A stretch of DNA of 64,000 nucleotides from Thereva unica (GCA_949987705.1 OX465282.1:13380501-13444500); one strand, 5' to 3'. Counted from the stretch's first letter, positions 10,761 to 22,147 are shown. Made by a program: numbers and translations. Notes: generated by a model not told the origin, from the sequence alone.

Positions 10761-12910
10761 TATTTTTTTGGGGGTTTTAGTATACATAGTACTTGTTAAG
10801 GGATTATATGAAAAAATAGGGCAATGCATAAAGGAAAATTAAAATATCCAATTTAAAAAAAAAATCAGAATTAAATTCAAAATTCACCTTAAACACAAGA
10901 TAAAAAAAATTGTAAAGTAGAACAAAAGATTTCACCTTTAATTAGATCAGAAATTACATATATGTATACCTTTATACACATATAGGCGTATACACCAATA
11001 TAGGGTATAAAACATCGGAATACATTTTACGCAGTTCAAGAGAATACCTAATAGCATCGACCTTTTCAACCTTTCAAGAACACACAAAAAAAAATGTATG
11101 TAGGTACAATTCCTACTAAAAAAAACTTCTCTCTCTCTCTACTTTTAAATCTACACCCACACACATATACCAAAGAAAATTGTTGTTGTTGTTGTTGATT
11201 TTTTCCTCCATTTGATTTTCAGCAAAACCAAGTGGAAAATTTACATTTTCAACAATACCACACCATCAGGAGGCAGCACAGAAGAAAAAATGGAAAAGAA
11301 GAAAAGCCATTCTCTATACTGTGTTGTATTGTAAGGTATCTGGGTGGTCTCGATGATAACAAGTTACTATACTCTCTACTGATAAAAAATGAGAAAGAAA
11401 GAAAGAGAGAGAGAGTTTGGTTTAGTGGAGGAACAAAATCCAGAAAAGGGAGCATACAAGTGGATTATACGGAGAAGTTAACCTACCTTAAACAGTGGGA
11501 TACGATTGCGTGTGAGAGAGAGTGAATGATAAAAAGAGAGTAGAATTTTGAGTGGGTGTAGAACAACGAGAGAGGTTTTTGTTTTAGAAGAGAGGGAGAG
11601 CGTGTGTAGGGTATAAGGATAATAATTTAACCTCAAGGACAAATGCGGTCAAGGTTACATTAACCCATGATAAATGCCACAAGGAGTCAATACACTTGTG
11701 TTGGTATTAAATGTATTTAAAAAAAAATTGTTAAATTTCTCACCAACACATTTACAATAAACCGTTTAAAACATTAACCAGGAAGAAGATTGCAACTTTG
11801 TAAAAAAAAATGTGGTTCGTCCTTTTGTTACCCTACCCTATCATTTCTTTTAACGTAGTTTAGAGTATCTCCAATGTGGTTAAGGATTCAACAATGTTAT
11901 AAAAAAGAGTGCAAAGGATCAAGGATATGACTAAAACAAAACCTCGACACATACCGTCAAGGATTTGTTGAATTTTTTTCAGTAATGAAAAAAGTTATAA
12001 ATCCTTAAAGTAACACAAACCTAAACATCCTTGTTTTTCCTCGTATTCCACTTCATCATCATCATCATAATCATCCGAAAAGCATCTTTTGTATATTTCT
12101 ATGTATGTATTTGTAAGTTGTGCGTCGTACCTTTCTTTATATAAAAAAGTCTAACCGACACGTGCTTTACCCACGCCGTAACAACATAAAGGACAAGACT
12201 CTAACTTCCCCTTATTTTATTTATTTCTTTTTTTATTTACACAACGACCAACGAAATAAATAAATAAATAAACACACAAAAACGAAAGAAACGAAAATAA
12301 ATAAATATAAAGAGATTTTTTTTTTTGGTACAAATCAGAATAAATTCAGATGAACTGGATTATTTCTTAATTGAATAGTAGTGGGGGGGAGAGGAGAGGG
12401 GCGCACTCAACAACATCAACAATATATGAAAAGCAACACAGAACTGTTGAAGAGAGGAGTGTGTGTGGGAGAGTGCGAGGTAGAAATGATGGTAGAAATA
12501 TACAACAACGCAATGCTTTCATATCACATCCCCTCCACCCCCCCTCCACCTCCAGCAATCATTTTAGAAAGAATTCTTTATGCCTACTTGCGCCTACCGC
12601 CAAAATAAATTCAAGGTCAATTCCAGGCAGCTTCCAGCATTCAGAATCAGCTCCAGACAGCACGTGTACCCGAAAAAAAATAAATAGAGGTGGAGGAGAA
12701 GAGCACACACAAAGGAGAAGGTAGAGAGAAGTATCAGCATCATCATCATCATCATCACCATTTTTCCTGCTACTGTTTGTTGGTGAATATGCTATGTTCC
12801 TATAGTGTGCTGCCTATTAGAAGTTGGTGGATTTGTTTTTTGGTGTGGTGAATTTCTTTTGAAGTTTAGATCAAAATTAAACTCGGCCCTTCATATTTCA
12901 TCAATTTCTA
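10760..12910. other. Non-coding low-complexity stretch
   Basis: The region is AT-rich, with a TTG run (11179-11200), AAAT runs (12245-12310), GAGAG tracts (11395-11415) and a CAT run (12735-12759). Overlapping frames at 11232-11525 and 12371-12724 are simple-sequence translations without domains. I see no gene. Confidence 0.5.
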
Positions 12911-12913
12911 TTA

Positions 12914-13177
12914 CCCCGTTTATGACTAGGTTGAATAGTTGAGTCGAGGTTGAGTTGTAATTTCGACCACCGTATATGATGTCGAGTTGAGTTCAGTTTG
13001 GGTTGAAATAGAGTTGAATTGATATCAAAACATAACCTCAAATTTTTGTGTGAAATATCAACTCGATCCAGGTAGAAGTGCTGAGTTGGGTTGAGTGGAC
13101 CCAGTTTCAACTCGACATCCGTTGATGACTGGGTTGAACCCGGGTTGAAGCTGGGTTGAACCTAGTCATAAACGGGG
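12914..13177. mobile_element. 264-bp MITE with 22-bp terminal inverted repeats
   Basis: The left end reads ccccgtttatgactaggttg and the right end is its reverse complement, with one mismatch in 22 bp. TA dinucleotides flank both ends (12912-12913 and 13178-13179), as for a Tc1/mariner-type target duplication. The interior is rich in GTTGA words and has no coding capacity. Related sequence occurs at 28930-29911. The superfamily is inferred only from the TA flank. Confidence 0.8.
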
Positions 13178-13189
13178 TATATAAAGCAA

Positions 13190-15400
13190 TTCTTCTTTTT
13201 CTTATACTCCTTTAATCCCTCATAGGACATAGGGCGGAAACAGTTGCCCTCTAGCGGACTCTGTTTTGCGCGACAGCTCTCAGCTCCGACCAGGATCTCC
13301 CAGTTGTTGCGGCTTCTTCTAGTAGGGTTCTCCTCCACGTTGTTCTAGGTCTTCCTACTCGACGGGAACCTTGCGGATTCCAGTCAAGGGCTTTTTTGGC
13401 TAGATTTTCGTTTTAGCGTCGCAAGGTGTGGCCAACCCAATTCCATTTCCTTCGCCTGATTTAGTTCTTCGTGTGAAATTCTATCTTGCCAGCGGATTTC
13501 TAGGATACGAAGCAGGCATCTGTTGATGAAGACTTGTAGGCGCCCTGTGATGAATTGGGTGACTTTCCATGTTTCACAACCGTACAAAAGAACTGCCTTA
13601 ACTTTGGAGTTGAACAGCCGCAATTTGGTGTTAGTTGAGATCTCCGTTGATCTCTATATGCGGAACAGGCACGCATCGTCTTCTTCCGCCCCACCATTTT
13701 CGGTAATAATACTACCGAGGTAGCAGAATTTATCTACCAGTTCCACGTCATGGTTATTCAGCGCAGTCTGTTCAATGGTGTTTGCATTTATCCGCATTTC
13801 TTTAGTTTTAGTCGAATTTAGCCTTAAGCCTGCTGGACTACTTTCTGTTGCCAAATTTTTTAACATGTTTTTGAGGTCCTGGTGCCTGTGGGCCAGCAAA
13901 CAGATATCATCCGCGTAATCGAGATCCTTAAGGCGATCTAGCAAACCTCATTGTATGCCGCCTGTTCTACTATTTAGAGCGCCGACAAGGATGTCATTTA
14001 TTACTATAAGAAATAGTAAAGGCGAGAGAAGGCATCTTTGTTGTACTCCTGAGCTTACCTCAAAGCTGTCGGATAATTTTCCATTATGGAGAACTCTGCA
14101 TTTGGAATTGTTATATAGGGCTTTTATCAATTCTATTATTTTATCAGGCAGTCCACGTCGCCGTAGTGCCTGCCATATAAAGCTCCTATTAACCGAGTCG
14201 AACGCTTTCTCATAATCTACGAAAGCAAGGTAAAGGGGGGATTGGAATTCAGTAGACTGCTCCCCTATTATTCGTAAGGTGTTGATATGATCAATACGTG
14301 AGCGGTGCCTCCTGAATTCGGCCTGCTGTCTTCTAAGCGTTCGATCTACTGCCTCACTTGTCTTAGATAGTAATATATGGGACAAAATTTTGCCCACTGT
14401 AGATAGTAAGCAGATGCCTCTCCAGTTGTCGCATATTGTTAGGTCCCTCTTTTTGGTATTTTGACTATGATACCTTCTGTCCAATCCTCCGGAAAGGTAC
14501 AGGTGTTCCATGCTATTTCCAGGATTGGCTGAAGCGCATCTGCTATGAGGCTTGAATCGGCTTTCAACAGTTCTGGCGGGATGCCATCTTTTCCAGCTGC
14601 TTTACCATTGGCCATCGTATGAATTGCGGTTACTATTTTCGTCCTGGATGGGGCCCGGGTGGTTATTCTTATTGGCTGTGCATTGTTGTTGGTTTTCTGA
14701 GGTTCCTGTGCAAGTGAACCATTCAGGGCGGCGAAGAAGTAATCTCTCCATCTTTGGAGTTGCTCCTCGTCGCTGCACAGCAGCCTTCCATCCGCACTCT
14801 TAACGGCATGCTTTTTAGTAGAGTGCTTTCCCGAGAGCTGTTTAGTAATTTGGTACAGCACCTTACTGTTGCCTGTGCTTGCCGCGTTTTCCGCTTTTTC
14901 TGCGAGCTCATTCTCCGCTGCCTTTTATCACGCCGGACACTTCAGTTAACCTCCCGGTGTAATTGGGAGTATTCCCGTTTAAGTTGGTAACGTCTTTCGG
15001 AGTCGCTTGTAGAGTTTACGTTATTTTTTAGGGATTTCCTGCATTCTATTTTTTGCCAGGTTGTGTCCGAGATCCAGTGTTGCTGGTTTCTTTGGACATA
15101 ACCGATGCTCGTTTCCGCAGCCGTCAATATTGCGCCATTTGTCGTACTACACAGCTCTTCAATATTTGTGTCGTCAGAAACGGTTTGCTGGTTTAATATT
15201 TGTTGTGGGTTTCCAGCAAACTCTCGCTTTTTAACGCTCTCCCGCAGAAGATCTACATTAAATCCCGTCTACGGGTTCTAGCATCGTGTTGCACGTTTCT
15301 GATTGAGGAGATTTTTAGGCGAATAGTTGCTACAATCAAATGGTGGTCGCTTCCAGTGTCTGCTCCCCTGAAAATCCTGACATCCACAAGAATTATTCGC
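13190..15400 (-). mobile_element. LINE-B (RTE-like), 5'-truncated copy
   Basis: A non-LTR retrotransposon lies on the minus strand. From its 5' side it shows the end of an apurinic-type endonuclease (GSDHHLIVATIRLKIS, near 15310-15360), a basic linker (14942-15127), the reverse transcriptase (13654-14861) and a C-terminal part (13384-13623). The untranslated 3' end runs to an AAG-rich tail at 13190. Three other short 3'-end copies lie at 8331-8671, 19294-19422 and 56938-57022. Most of the endonuclease is missing and several frameshifts split the ORF, so it is inactive. Confidence 0.9.
13384..15127 (-). pseudogene. LINE-B ORF2: reverse transcriptase and C-terminus
   Basis: The enzyme copies element RNA into DNA at a nicked target. 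Open segments in order are 15127-14942, 14861-14439, 14511-13948, 13944-13654 and 13623-13384. Visible motifs are NGKAAGKDGIPPELLKA (RT entry), FRRHRSRIDH, motif A FVDYEKAFDSV with the first catalytic Asp, motif B SSGVQQRCLLSPLLF in which the usual Gly after Gln is Arg, and motif C YADDICLL. KVKAVLLYGCETW follows. Frame changes occur between most segments. The motif B change and frameshifts both argue against activity. The clade is RTE-like from the endonuclease-RT-only layout and tail, not from a tree. Confidence 0.85.
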
Positions 15401-16000
15401 TAAAAATCGTTTTTTACACTTTTCGGGATTTTTTTTAGGTTAGGTTCGCCATTCCAAATTCAAACAGAGAAAACGCTATCTTTTTTAAAATATTTTTTCC
15501 TATATGACAATATTTTTTGTTCCCTGTTGTCAGGTCCGGCGGTTGAGTTTTTTGCGCCCGGTGCAGTATACTATATTGCGCCCCATCAGCTCTTAATTTT
15601 TTGATCACAGTGAAGGATAATGGAAAAAGACACAATTCGTTTAATAGATGAAATTGAGGTCACGGGAAAACTTTTTCAAATTTTTTTTTTAAAGATTTCC
15701 TTAAGTTTATTGCGCCCTCGGCGAATTGCGCCCGGTTCAAGTGCACCATTCGCACCTATGAAAGCACCGCCCCTCTGCCTGTTGGCAATTAACGCAAAAA
15801 TTACATGGGACTATTTTAGATTGATTTGACTATTAGGAAACTTCCATGGACATTAACGATTTGCTCTGTGGTCAGGAGAGTCCTTGGACAGTCTACCGCA
15901 AGGATAGTGATTATGAGACGTTTCCGCCATTTGGAACAAGGTCGGCCTCATACATATATAATCAACGAAAACCAAAATTGTATTCTATAAAGACATTATG
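15400..16000. other. Unassigned stretch, possible hAT-type MITE remnants
   Basis: Words such as 'caggtccggcgg', 'ttgcgcccgg' and 'cgaattgcgcccgg' (15530-15745) resemble ends of hAT MITEs, but I could not pair two ends with a matching 8-bp duplication. No coding gene is seen. Confidence 0.25.
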
Positions 16001-18540
16001 GTTACAATTCACAATTATTTATTGATGAACGACAAATTAATCAAAAAGTGAGAAGTATCTGAGTATTATTTTTAGCTTCAACACTAAAACACCAACAAAG
16101 CAACAAAAACCCAAAAATGATAATAAAGTTTCACGTTCCATTTAATTCTGAAAATCTTCTTTTCTAATCACCTATAAAATTACAAAAGTGTAAAGTTGCC
16201 TTCTTTGTATCCAGCGACCGGGCGGCGGCTATCACCTCCGATTTCTCATGCACAATTTTCAACTGATGAATGCACATTTTATATCCCCTCCAACCCCTCC
16301 CCTGACTGTCCAAATATCTTTTAAAAACAAAACTCAAGCCGTCACTGCAATTGTGTCTATCTCAAGCGCTGCAGCCAAAGATAAGACAAACAAATGAAAC
16401 CCTAAACTCCCACTATAATCGCTATTCAAAAAAAAAATACAGTGGATTTGAGACGTGGCACTTAAGCTGCGATTATACGCTTTCGTGCACAACTACATAA
16501 ACATATGAAATCACATCAAGGGCAAAGCTCTTGTATACATAAATTATTGAGTGTGTGTGTATTGAGTGTAGCCCAGCTACTGCTGCCGTTGCTGCTACTG
16601 CTGATATGGAAAAACTTTCAAGCTGGTTGAACTTTTCCATAGGACCTTGACACCTGCACTTAACCTAAAAAAGCTCAAGGAAAGGGCAACAAATTGTGTG
16701 CGCTCACCTTATTATAAGAGTGGGGATAATGGGGTAGAGGAAAACGCTAGCACACCCAGCGCACCATTCAACCACCCTCCACTCAAACGATGGCTTTTTG
16801 CCGTCAATTCACCAGGGTGAGTAGAGGCAGGCAGGCATAACAATTCACCACACGCACAAACGCACGCGAGAGACGAGGTGAAAGATAATCGAGGTCGAAT
16901 GGCAGAGACCTCGTGGAGTAGGGAAACGACGAGGACATCCCAGGGATAACAGGAGTGAAACGACATCCCAGAGGGAAACGACATTGAGGAGAAGATCGTG
17001 GCGCTGTTAATACTCACTAAAAATTTATAAGAGCGAAGGGTGCAGGATCAAAATCTATGTATATAGTGGTAGCTGGGTCCTGAATGGTTCCCAATGAAAA
17101 AATTGTTGTCCTACCATCTTCTTTCACCAGCGGTTATGCTACTTGTTGTTGTTGTTGTTTCTATTTTCTTTTCTATCCTGATGATAAGAACGAACGTCCT
17201 TTTACTTCTTCACAAGGACTAAAATACTAAATGGTGGTACGAGGATGAAACGTCGTAAATTTTCAACATGAATCTCGTCGCCTACGCACATAAAAGCTTC
17301 CATTTTATGCTCTTCTTATTTGTCGTCTTCTTCTTCTTCTATTGATATTACTGTACACAAAGTGTATATCCTTTCCGATGAACTTTTGCAAGGACATTGC
17401 GTGTCGAAATGTTGCCAGTGTGTTGCTATTCCGATTATAATATAGAAAACAAAACCCCCTCTCCCCGAAAAAATATCTCTAAAAACAGGAGAAACATTCT
17501 GAGATCAAGAGAGGGAGAATGGGAGAGGTGGTCGCACAAAAAAGGGATCAGACAACCAAAACCCCTGAAGTCATAATTCTTACTAAACCTACTAAATTAA
17601 ACCCGGAGAAAATTCTGATGATCCACTTTTCCAAGAAATGTTTTTTTTCTGTCTCTATGCCCTCTCCCTTCCCCTTCACCGCACTCCCCTCCCCCTCCGC
17701 GCGAACAACTTCTATATAACATAAGAGAGTGACGTTCTTTTCTACGCATTCATGTGTATTAAGTCTATTGGTAACATTCAAGGGTGATTGGGGGTGATAT
17801 TTTACTTTGAAGAATCAGAAGCACAAAAAAAAGGATTTCGTCGTCGTCGACGACGTCTTCTTCTTCTTCATAATTTTTCCTTCCACTCAGCCGAAGGCTA
17901 ACTTATCGGTGCACGTGTTTCTTCAACTTCAAGGAGACTTCTAATAGGAGAGGAGAAATCATAATTCCCTCTCTCGATATTACTGGAAAGGGGAAGAGGG
18001 TGGTCCCGGTAATAAAAAAAATTATGATGACCACTATGACCCCCTTCCCCTCTCTACTTGTATTTTAAGGATCACACCAGAGAATAGGGGGGGGGCAGGT
18101 GGACGTATCTTTCCCCGTCGTCATATTCTCCGGCCATCAGTTTGCTTTTTTTTTTGGTGAGTCAGTGGGTGGGTGGATGGATGGGTGACTGATGGTAATA
18201 TGGAGGGGGGATGAAAAAAAATATATATAATATTTAAAGATGTGCGTCACAAGTTATTTGATGGCTCACACCTTGCAATATATTTTTTTATGGTTGTTGG
18301 TAGGCGATATGATTTTTTTTTTCGCTGGGGCTCTGTGGTGGAAGAAATATGAGAAGAGTGAATACAGCAAAAATAAATTTGGCGGGGGGGGGGATATTTG
18401 GGGTGCTGATGAATTTGTTGATTTGACTTTGATTTTATTCGATGACTACAGAAATTAATTATTTTTTGTAATAAAAGCAAGTAGTAAATAAGAGAGTTAA
18501 GGATAAGAATATATTATTACGTCTGGTGTTTTTTATTTCA
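16000..18540. other. Non-coding stretch, microsatellite-bearing
   Basis: Single-copy-looking fly-type DNA with a TTG run (17142-17160), CTT runs (17323-17340, 17858-17870), pyrimidine tracts and G runs (18087-18097, 18383-18392). Frames at 16712-17017 and 17548-17781 are low complexity. I see no gene or transposon. Confidence 0.45.
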
Positions 18541-18659
18541 ATGTTTCCATATTTTTCAGGTAGAGTCATGATCCTATCAGTGATGGACTACTATGATTTT
18601 TGGTGAACAGAATTTCAATTCTCAAGGTCAATTATATTGAGAGAATTTTGCTGACATCG

Positions 18660-18790
18660 CAACAAGTGGGAGTTATGCTTGTGGGAGGATGCTATGTCTG
18701 GACTATACGGCACGTGCATCAAAACTTCCCAACCAAACTCTTCCAATTTTTTCACGGGTCAAAAAAGAAGTGTGTGGTCGAGCGTTGTCG
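18660..18790 (-). pseudogene. mariner-family transposase fragment
   Basis: On the minus strand, DNARPHTSFLTREKI (beginning near 18789) is the block with the second catalytic Asp of mariner transposases. After one frameshift, LEEFGWEVLMHVPYSPDIAS follows, containing the third Asp of the DD34D triad in the SPDIA word. The frame and the residues after it are broken. No terminal inverted repeats were located. It is a small relic beside the gypsy element. Confidence 0.8.
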
Positions 18791-18799
18791 TGATACCTT

Positions 18800-19025
18800 T
18801 CCTATTATTCAATTTGAGACATTTTCGTTCAATTGGATGAATGCAACCAGGCCCGTCACGAAGGTGGGGCAACTGGGACGAATTGCCCCGGGCGAAACTC
18901 AAAAATTGCAAACAAAACTGCGTACAAATCGTCTAGGAGCCCCAAAACTACCTTGAAACCCAAAAAGGTCAAAATCGCCGTTTCCCTGTGTTCTAATATT
19001 CAAGCAGTAATCTGGAGCCTGAAGC
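18800..19025. other. Sequence joining the truncated gypsy element
   Basis: The words 'caggcccgtcacgaagg' and 'attgccccgggcg' (18850-18893) look like one end of a hAT-type MITE. The gypsy reverse transcriptase stops abruptly at 19026, so a later rearrangement or insertion here removed the 3' half of that element. The exact nature is not resolved. Confidence 0.3.
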
Positions 19026-19281
19026 TATGTAGAGAAAAGCTACTTCTGGCGTCAATCCTGCCATGGCTATTGCCATCATTCTTTGAAAAGAATTCGGACT
19101 TATGTTAAGTCCGAAGGGAAGTCTTGTATATTGGTAATGGCCTTTTTCTGTTGAAAATGCCGTGTACTTTCTGGATGATTTTTCGAGTGGGATTTGGTGA
19201 AATCCCGACATGAGATCTAGTGTTGAGAAGTATTTGGCTCTTCCCATTTGATCTAGTATATCTTCTATACGAGGTAAAGGG

Positions 19282-19293
19282 AATTTATCTGCT
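19282..19293. repeat. 12-bp target duplication, left copy
   Basis: The word aatttatctgct occurs here and again at 19423-19434, immediately flanking the LINE-B 3' fragment. Removing the guest plus one copy restores a continuous gypsy RT frame. Confidence 0.9.
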
Positions 19294-19422
19294 TCTTTCT
19301 TCTTTGTGCCCCTTTAATCCCTCATGGGACATAGGGCGGAAACAGTTGCCCTCCAGCGGACTCTGTTTTGCGCGACAGCTCTCAGCTCTGACCAGGATCT
19401 CCCAGTTGTTGCGGCCTCTGCT
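19294..19422 (-). mobile_element. 129-bp LINE-B 3'-end insertion
   Basis: The sequence equals the last ~125 bp of LINE-B (compare 13194-13320), with the AAG-rich tail at the left. It is flanked by perfect 12-bp direct repeats and interrupts the gypsy RT between conserved blocks. This is a severely 5'-truncated retrotransposition product and shows where the LINE-B 3' boundary lies. Confidence 0.92.
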
Positions 19423-19434
19423 AATTTATCTGCT
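19423..19434. repeat. 12-bp target duplication, right copy
   Basis: Second copy of aatttatctgct, directly after the LINE-B 3' fragment. Confidence 0.9.
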
Positions 19435-19639
19435 AGTACCCTTTTATTTAGATTTCTAAAATCCACTACCAAGCGCCATTTCTTCTTTTCGGTGGTAGAC
19501 TTCTTAGGTACCAAAAGTATAGGCGAGTTAAAGTGCGATACCGAGTTCTCGATAATGCCGTCTTGCAACATTTTTGTTACTTGTCTGTCTCTTTGGGAAC
19601 ACTATCTTCGACTATCTGGAATGCGTGTTCTATTTTGCT

Positions 19640-19825
19640 TTCGTTGTTAAAACGTATATTTGTATAGGTGGTACCAATTGACTGCATCTGTGTGTCCGTG
19701 ATTCCTTGTATTATACATTTTCTGTTGGGGTAGAAGTATTGTTCCTTGCTTATCTTGAGCTTCTTGAATATTGATATATCTGCCCCTGTATCGACTATGA
19801 AGGTGCATGTGTGTTCCGCACATAT
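19640..19825 (-). pseudogene. gypsy aspartic protease
   Basis: The minus-strand frame reads CTFIVDTGADISIFKKL, the catalytic D-T-G of retroelement proteases, which cleave the gag-pol precursor. About 60 residues follow before a stop at VPKETDK. The usual C-terminal part is not seen before the RT block begins in another frame, so it is truncated or frameshifted. Confidence 0.75.
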
Positions 19826-19861
19826 CTACGTATGCCTTTACGTAGTTGGCGTGAGCGATAT

Positions 19862-20174
19862 TTATTGTGTATATTCTGAGAAATTGTTTTCGTTCTCCCC
19901 CAACCGGATGGTTTGTTCGTCTGGCTGGGGGGTTTCTAATTCCCCCGATTCTATTATATTAATTCTATGTGGAGTTCTCTGATTGTTCCTAGGTGTATCC
20001 CTATTCCTTCTATTATTGTTGTTATAACTGTTCTTGTTACCGTTGTTTCTAAAATTGTTTGGTCGTCTATATCTATTTTGCTGAAACCCAATGTTTTTTC
20101 TTGACCAATTTCTATAATTATTTGCGTTTTGCTCGTTGAGGCTGTTTCTGAAATTATTCGTCTCTTGTCTATTG
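19862..20174 (-). pseudogene. gypsy gag C-terminal, Asn/Arg-rich part
   Basis: The minus frame is strongly rich in Asn and Arg (NNFRNNGNKNSYNNNNRRNR), resembling the RNA-binding tail of gag in gypsy elements. No CCHC zinc knuckle is visible. It ends near 19862 shortly before protease. The 951-bp guest at 20181-21131 separates it from the capsid part, and the frame is not restored simply by removing that guest, so an extra indel exists. Confidence 0.6.
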
Positions 20175-20180
20175 TAGTAT

Positions 20181-21131
20181 AGGGAGAGACGCAATGAAAC
20201 GGACATTAAAATTTGAGAAAGTTTTTTTTATCAAAAATACAAATCTGAAAAGATACCAACCACTTTAAATGAACCTTTAATTAACTGAGTAGAGAACACG
20301 CAATCATTTATTATTTAAAAGATAACAGAAAATTATAAAAGCAATTATTTTTGAATAGTCGCTTTTGTCCGTTTCATAACACACTACGCTTTGAATAGGA
20401 CAGTAGGTGTTATGAAACGGACTAGAGTACACGAGTGGTACTTTACACACATAACATAGTTAAAATTAAAGCATATTCTTATTTAAATATAACCTATTGT
20501 ACATATATCCTTTATTCAGTAATCATTTTTATGTTCTGATGTTTATTTAATTGCAATTATTAATTAAACTTCATGGCGAAGAATAGGCTCGCGAATATTT
20601 TCGGTAGAATTTTGCAGTAAAAGTGGTGAAATATTGTGTTTTATCACTTTTTACTGAACATGGATAATCAGTGATTAGTGATTTAATTAAAAAAAAATAA
20701 AAACATTGAGTGATTAAGTGTTTTTAAGTGTCCGTCTCATTGCGTCGACACCTGTCCGATTCAGTGCGTAACTAACTTTAAAATTAAATTGACAAAATGC
20801 ACGAACAAGGAATAAATTTTAAAAACTATTTAACTTTTAATATTTCTCTTAATTATGTATAATGTCACATAAATCACCTAAAATACAATAAAAGTAATAA
20901 ATTGCCTTTAGAAATTCTTATAAAAACCATTTTTTTTTTACTTTTTAAAGATAAAAACGCTTACGTCTCATAAAATCAAGACAAATGGCCGCCTGCAACT
21001 GTGCTCTTTGTGGTGTAGTCTATGAACATCAGTATTGCCAACAACAAAATTTTGATACATTAGTTCAGTAACTTTTCCTAAAACAGATACTGTCCGTTTC
21101 ATGACGCGTCCGATTCATTGCGTATCTCCCC
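20181..21131. mobile_element. 951-bp non-autonomous DNA element with subterminal repeats
   Basis: The ends are imperfect inverted repeats of about 25 bp (agggagagacgcaatgaaac at left; ggggagatacgcaatgaatc as right-end complement). The flanking word tagtat occurs at 20175-20180 and 21132-21137. The motif GTCCG(T/A)(T/C)TCA(T/G)(T/A)(G/A)CG recurs at least seven times: 20191-20204, 20367, 20409, 20730, 20754, 21092 and 21108, in both orientations. There is no coding capacity. It sits within gypsy gag. The superfamily is unknown to me; the repeated words may be transposase-binding sites. Confidence 0.75.
20367..20422. repeat. Perfect 16-bp hairpin inside the 951-bp element
   Basis: gtccgtttcataacac at 20367-20382 is exactly complementary to 20407-20422, leaving a 24-nt loop. 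The arms contain the element's subterminal repeat word. Confidence 0.9.
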
Positions 21132-21137
21132 TAGTAT

Positions 21138-21647
21138 CCTGTCTGCCGGTGGTTTATCTACTGCTATTGCTTTTGTTACCACTTCATTTAGTGTGGTTAA
21201 ATTTGTAGCCTTCAGTATTAGAGATGTCTCTGGGTTTTCGGTGTTGTCTATGAACGTTTGTACCGAAAATTTCTCGGCTAATTTCTCGGCTGTTTCGGTT
21301 GTTGCTACGTTTTCGGATATGAAGGCTCGTGTTAGTAGGGATGACAGGTCCTCAATTTGTTTGGAGTAGTCTACTAGTTTCCTGTGTCCCTGTTTACAGT
21401 TTCTTAACTGAGATAAAATAGCATCGGATGATAATTTAATTGTGAACTTTTGTTGCAGTTTTGTTTTTATCTGTTTTACCGTTGTCAAGTCGTTTGATAT
21501 TATGCTTTTGGCTTTTCCTGTGATGCGAGTTTTTATAAATTTTACCATAATATTCTTCTGTTCTGTTGGTGTTAGTTCGTCCAACAGTTCCATTGATTCT
21601 ATAAATGATTCCGTCTCCTCCTCCTTGCCGTCGTAGGTGCGGAGTAA
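21138..21647 (-). pseudogene. gypsy gag, capsid region
   Basis: A long open minus-strand segment of about 170 residues resembles gypsy gag: TYDGKEEETESFIESM at the start, a helical region with LQQKFTIKLSSDAILSQL and QGHRKLVDYSKQIEDLSSLL, then NLTTLNEVVTKAIAVDKPP. Gag packages element RNA. The start of the open frame lies in the Mutator-like guest and its end in the 951-bp guest, so both termini are artificial. The true N-terminus is probably the short piece at 25047-25132. Confidence 0.75.
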
Positions 21648-22147
21648 GGGGTAGCACTCGAATTGCACATCTTCCTTTTTTAAGATTTATGATCCCTCGG
21701 GTGACAGGGGTCCTGAGCCGGCTACCTGACCCCGAGCTAGAGCATGCGTTGTCGCAAAACTCGTCGCATCTACCCAGGACAACGCAAAGAGTGCCCGAGT
21801 GAATTGGAATTTTTAACGCATGCACAGGAGCAGGTAAAATATGTTCGGTAGAGTGGAATTTACAACGCGTGGGCAGGAGAACTTTGAATGTGTGCGTTTA
21901 ACAAAAATATGTTTTCATGTAAGAAAACTTGCGGGGTATTTTAGCACAAGTTTTAAGATACAGTATCTATGAAAATTTGTAATTATTAAATTATTTCGAT
22001 CTTGACTTTTTCCCAAAGGCATCCAGAAGAATTTTATTTTCGGATAATTTTCGAACACATATCTCGTAAAAAGAAATACTTCTGGCAGCCTATATATAAT
22101 ATTACTTTAAAAGGTTTTAAGATTAATTGCAGCCTGGAGGGCTTTTG
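21648..22147. repeat. Left terminal inverted repeat of the MULE
   Basis: About 500 bp, more than 90% alike by eye to the reverse complement of 24520-25046. It includes the words cacgaatt-type end region, ccctcgggtgacagg, gttgtcgcaaaactcgtcg and cctggagggctttt at its inner limit. Confidence 0.9.

Larger units (their letters stand above)
19026..19600 (-). pseudogene. gypsy reverse transcriptase N-terminal half
   Basis: Minus-strand blocks are MLQDGIIENSVSHFNSPI, LVPKK, WRLVVDFRNLNKR and then, past the 129-bp LINE-B guest, YFSTLDLMSGFHQIPL with the first catalytic Asp, TAFSTEKGHYQYTRLPFGL and SPNSFQRMM. The frame breaks after FLYI, exactly where the two catalytic Asp residues of motif C should follow (19026). 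So fingers and half the palm are present, and the enzyme is non-functional. Between protease and this block a further deletion or frame change is evident. Confidence 0.85.

Noticed and set aside
15530..15790. hAT MITE
   Set aside because: End-like words are present but no matching inverted ends with an 8-bp duplication were found.
18850..19025. hAT MITE that truncated the gypsy element
   Set aside because: Only one convincing end is visible; the other end and a target duplication could not be identified.
21639..21647. 9-bp target duplication of the MULE
   Set aside because: gcggagtaa on the left and tcgctggtg on the right do not match at any shift tried by eye.
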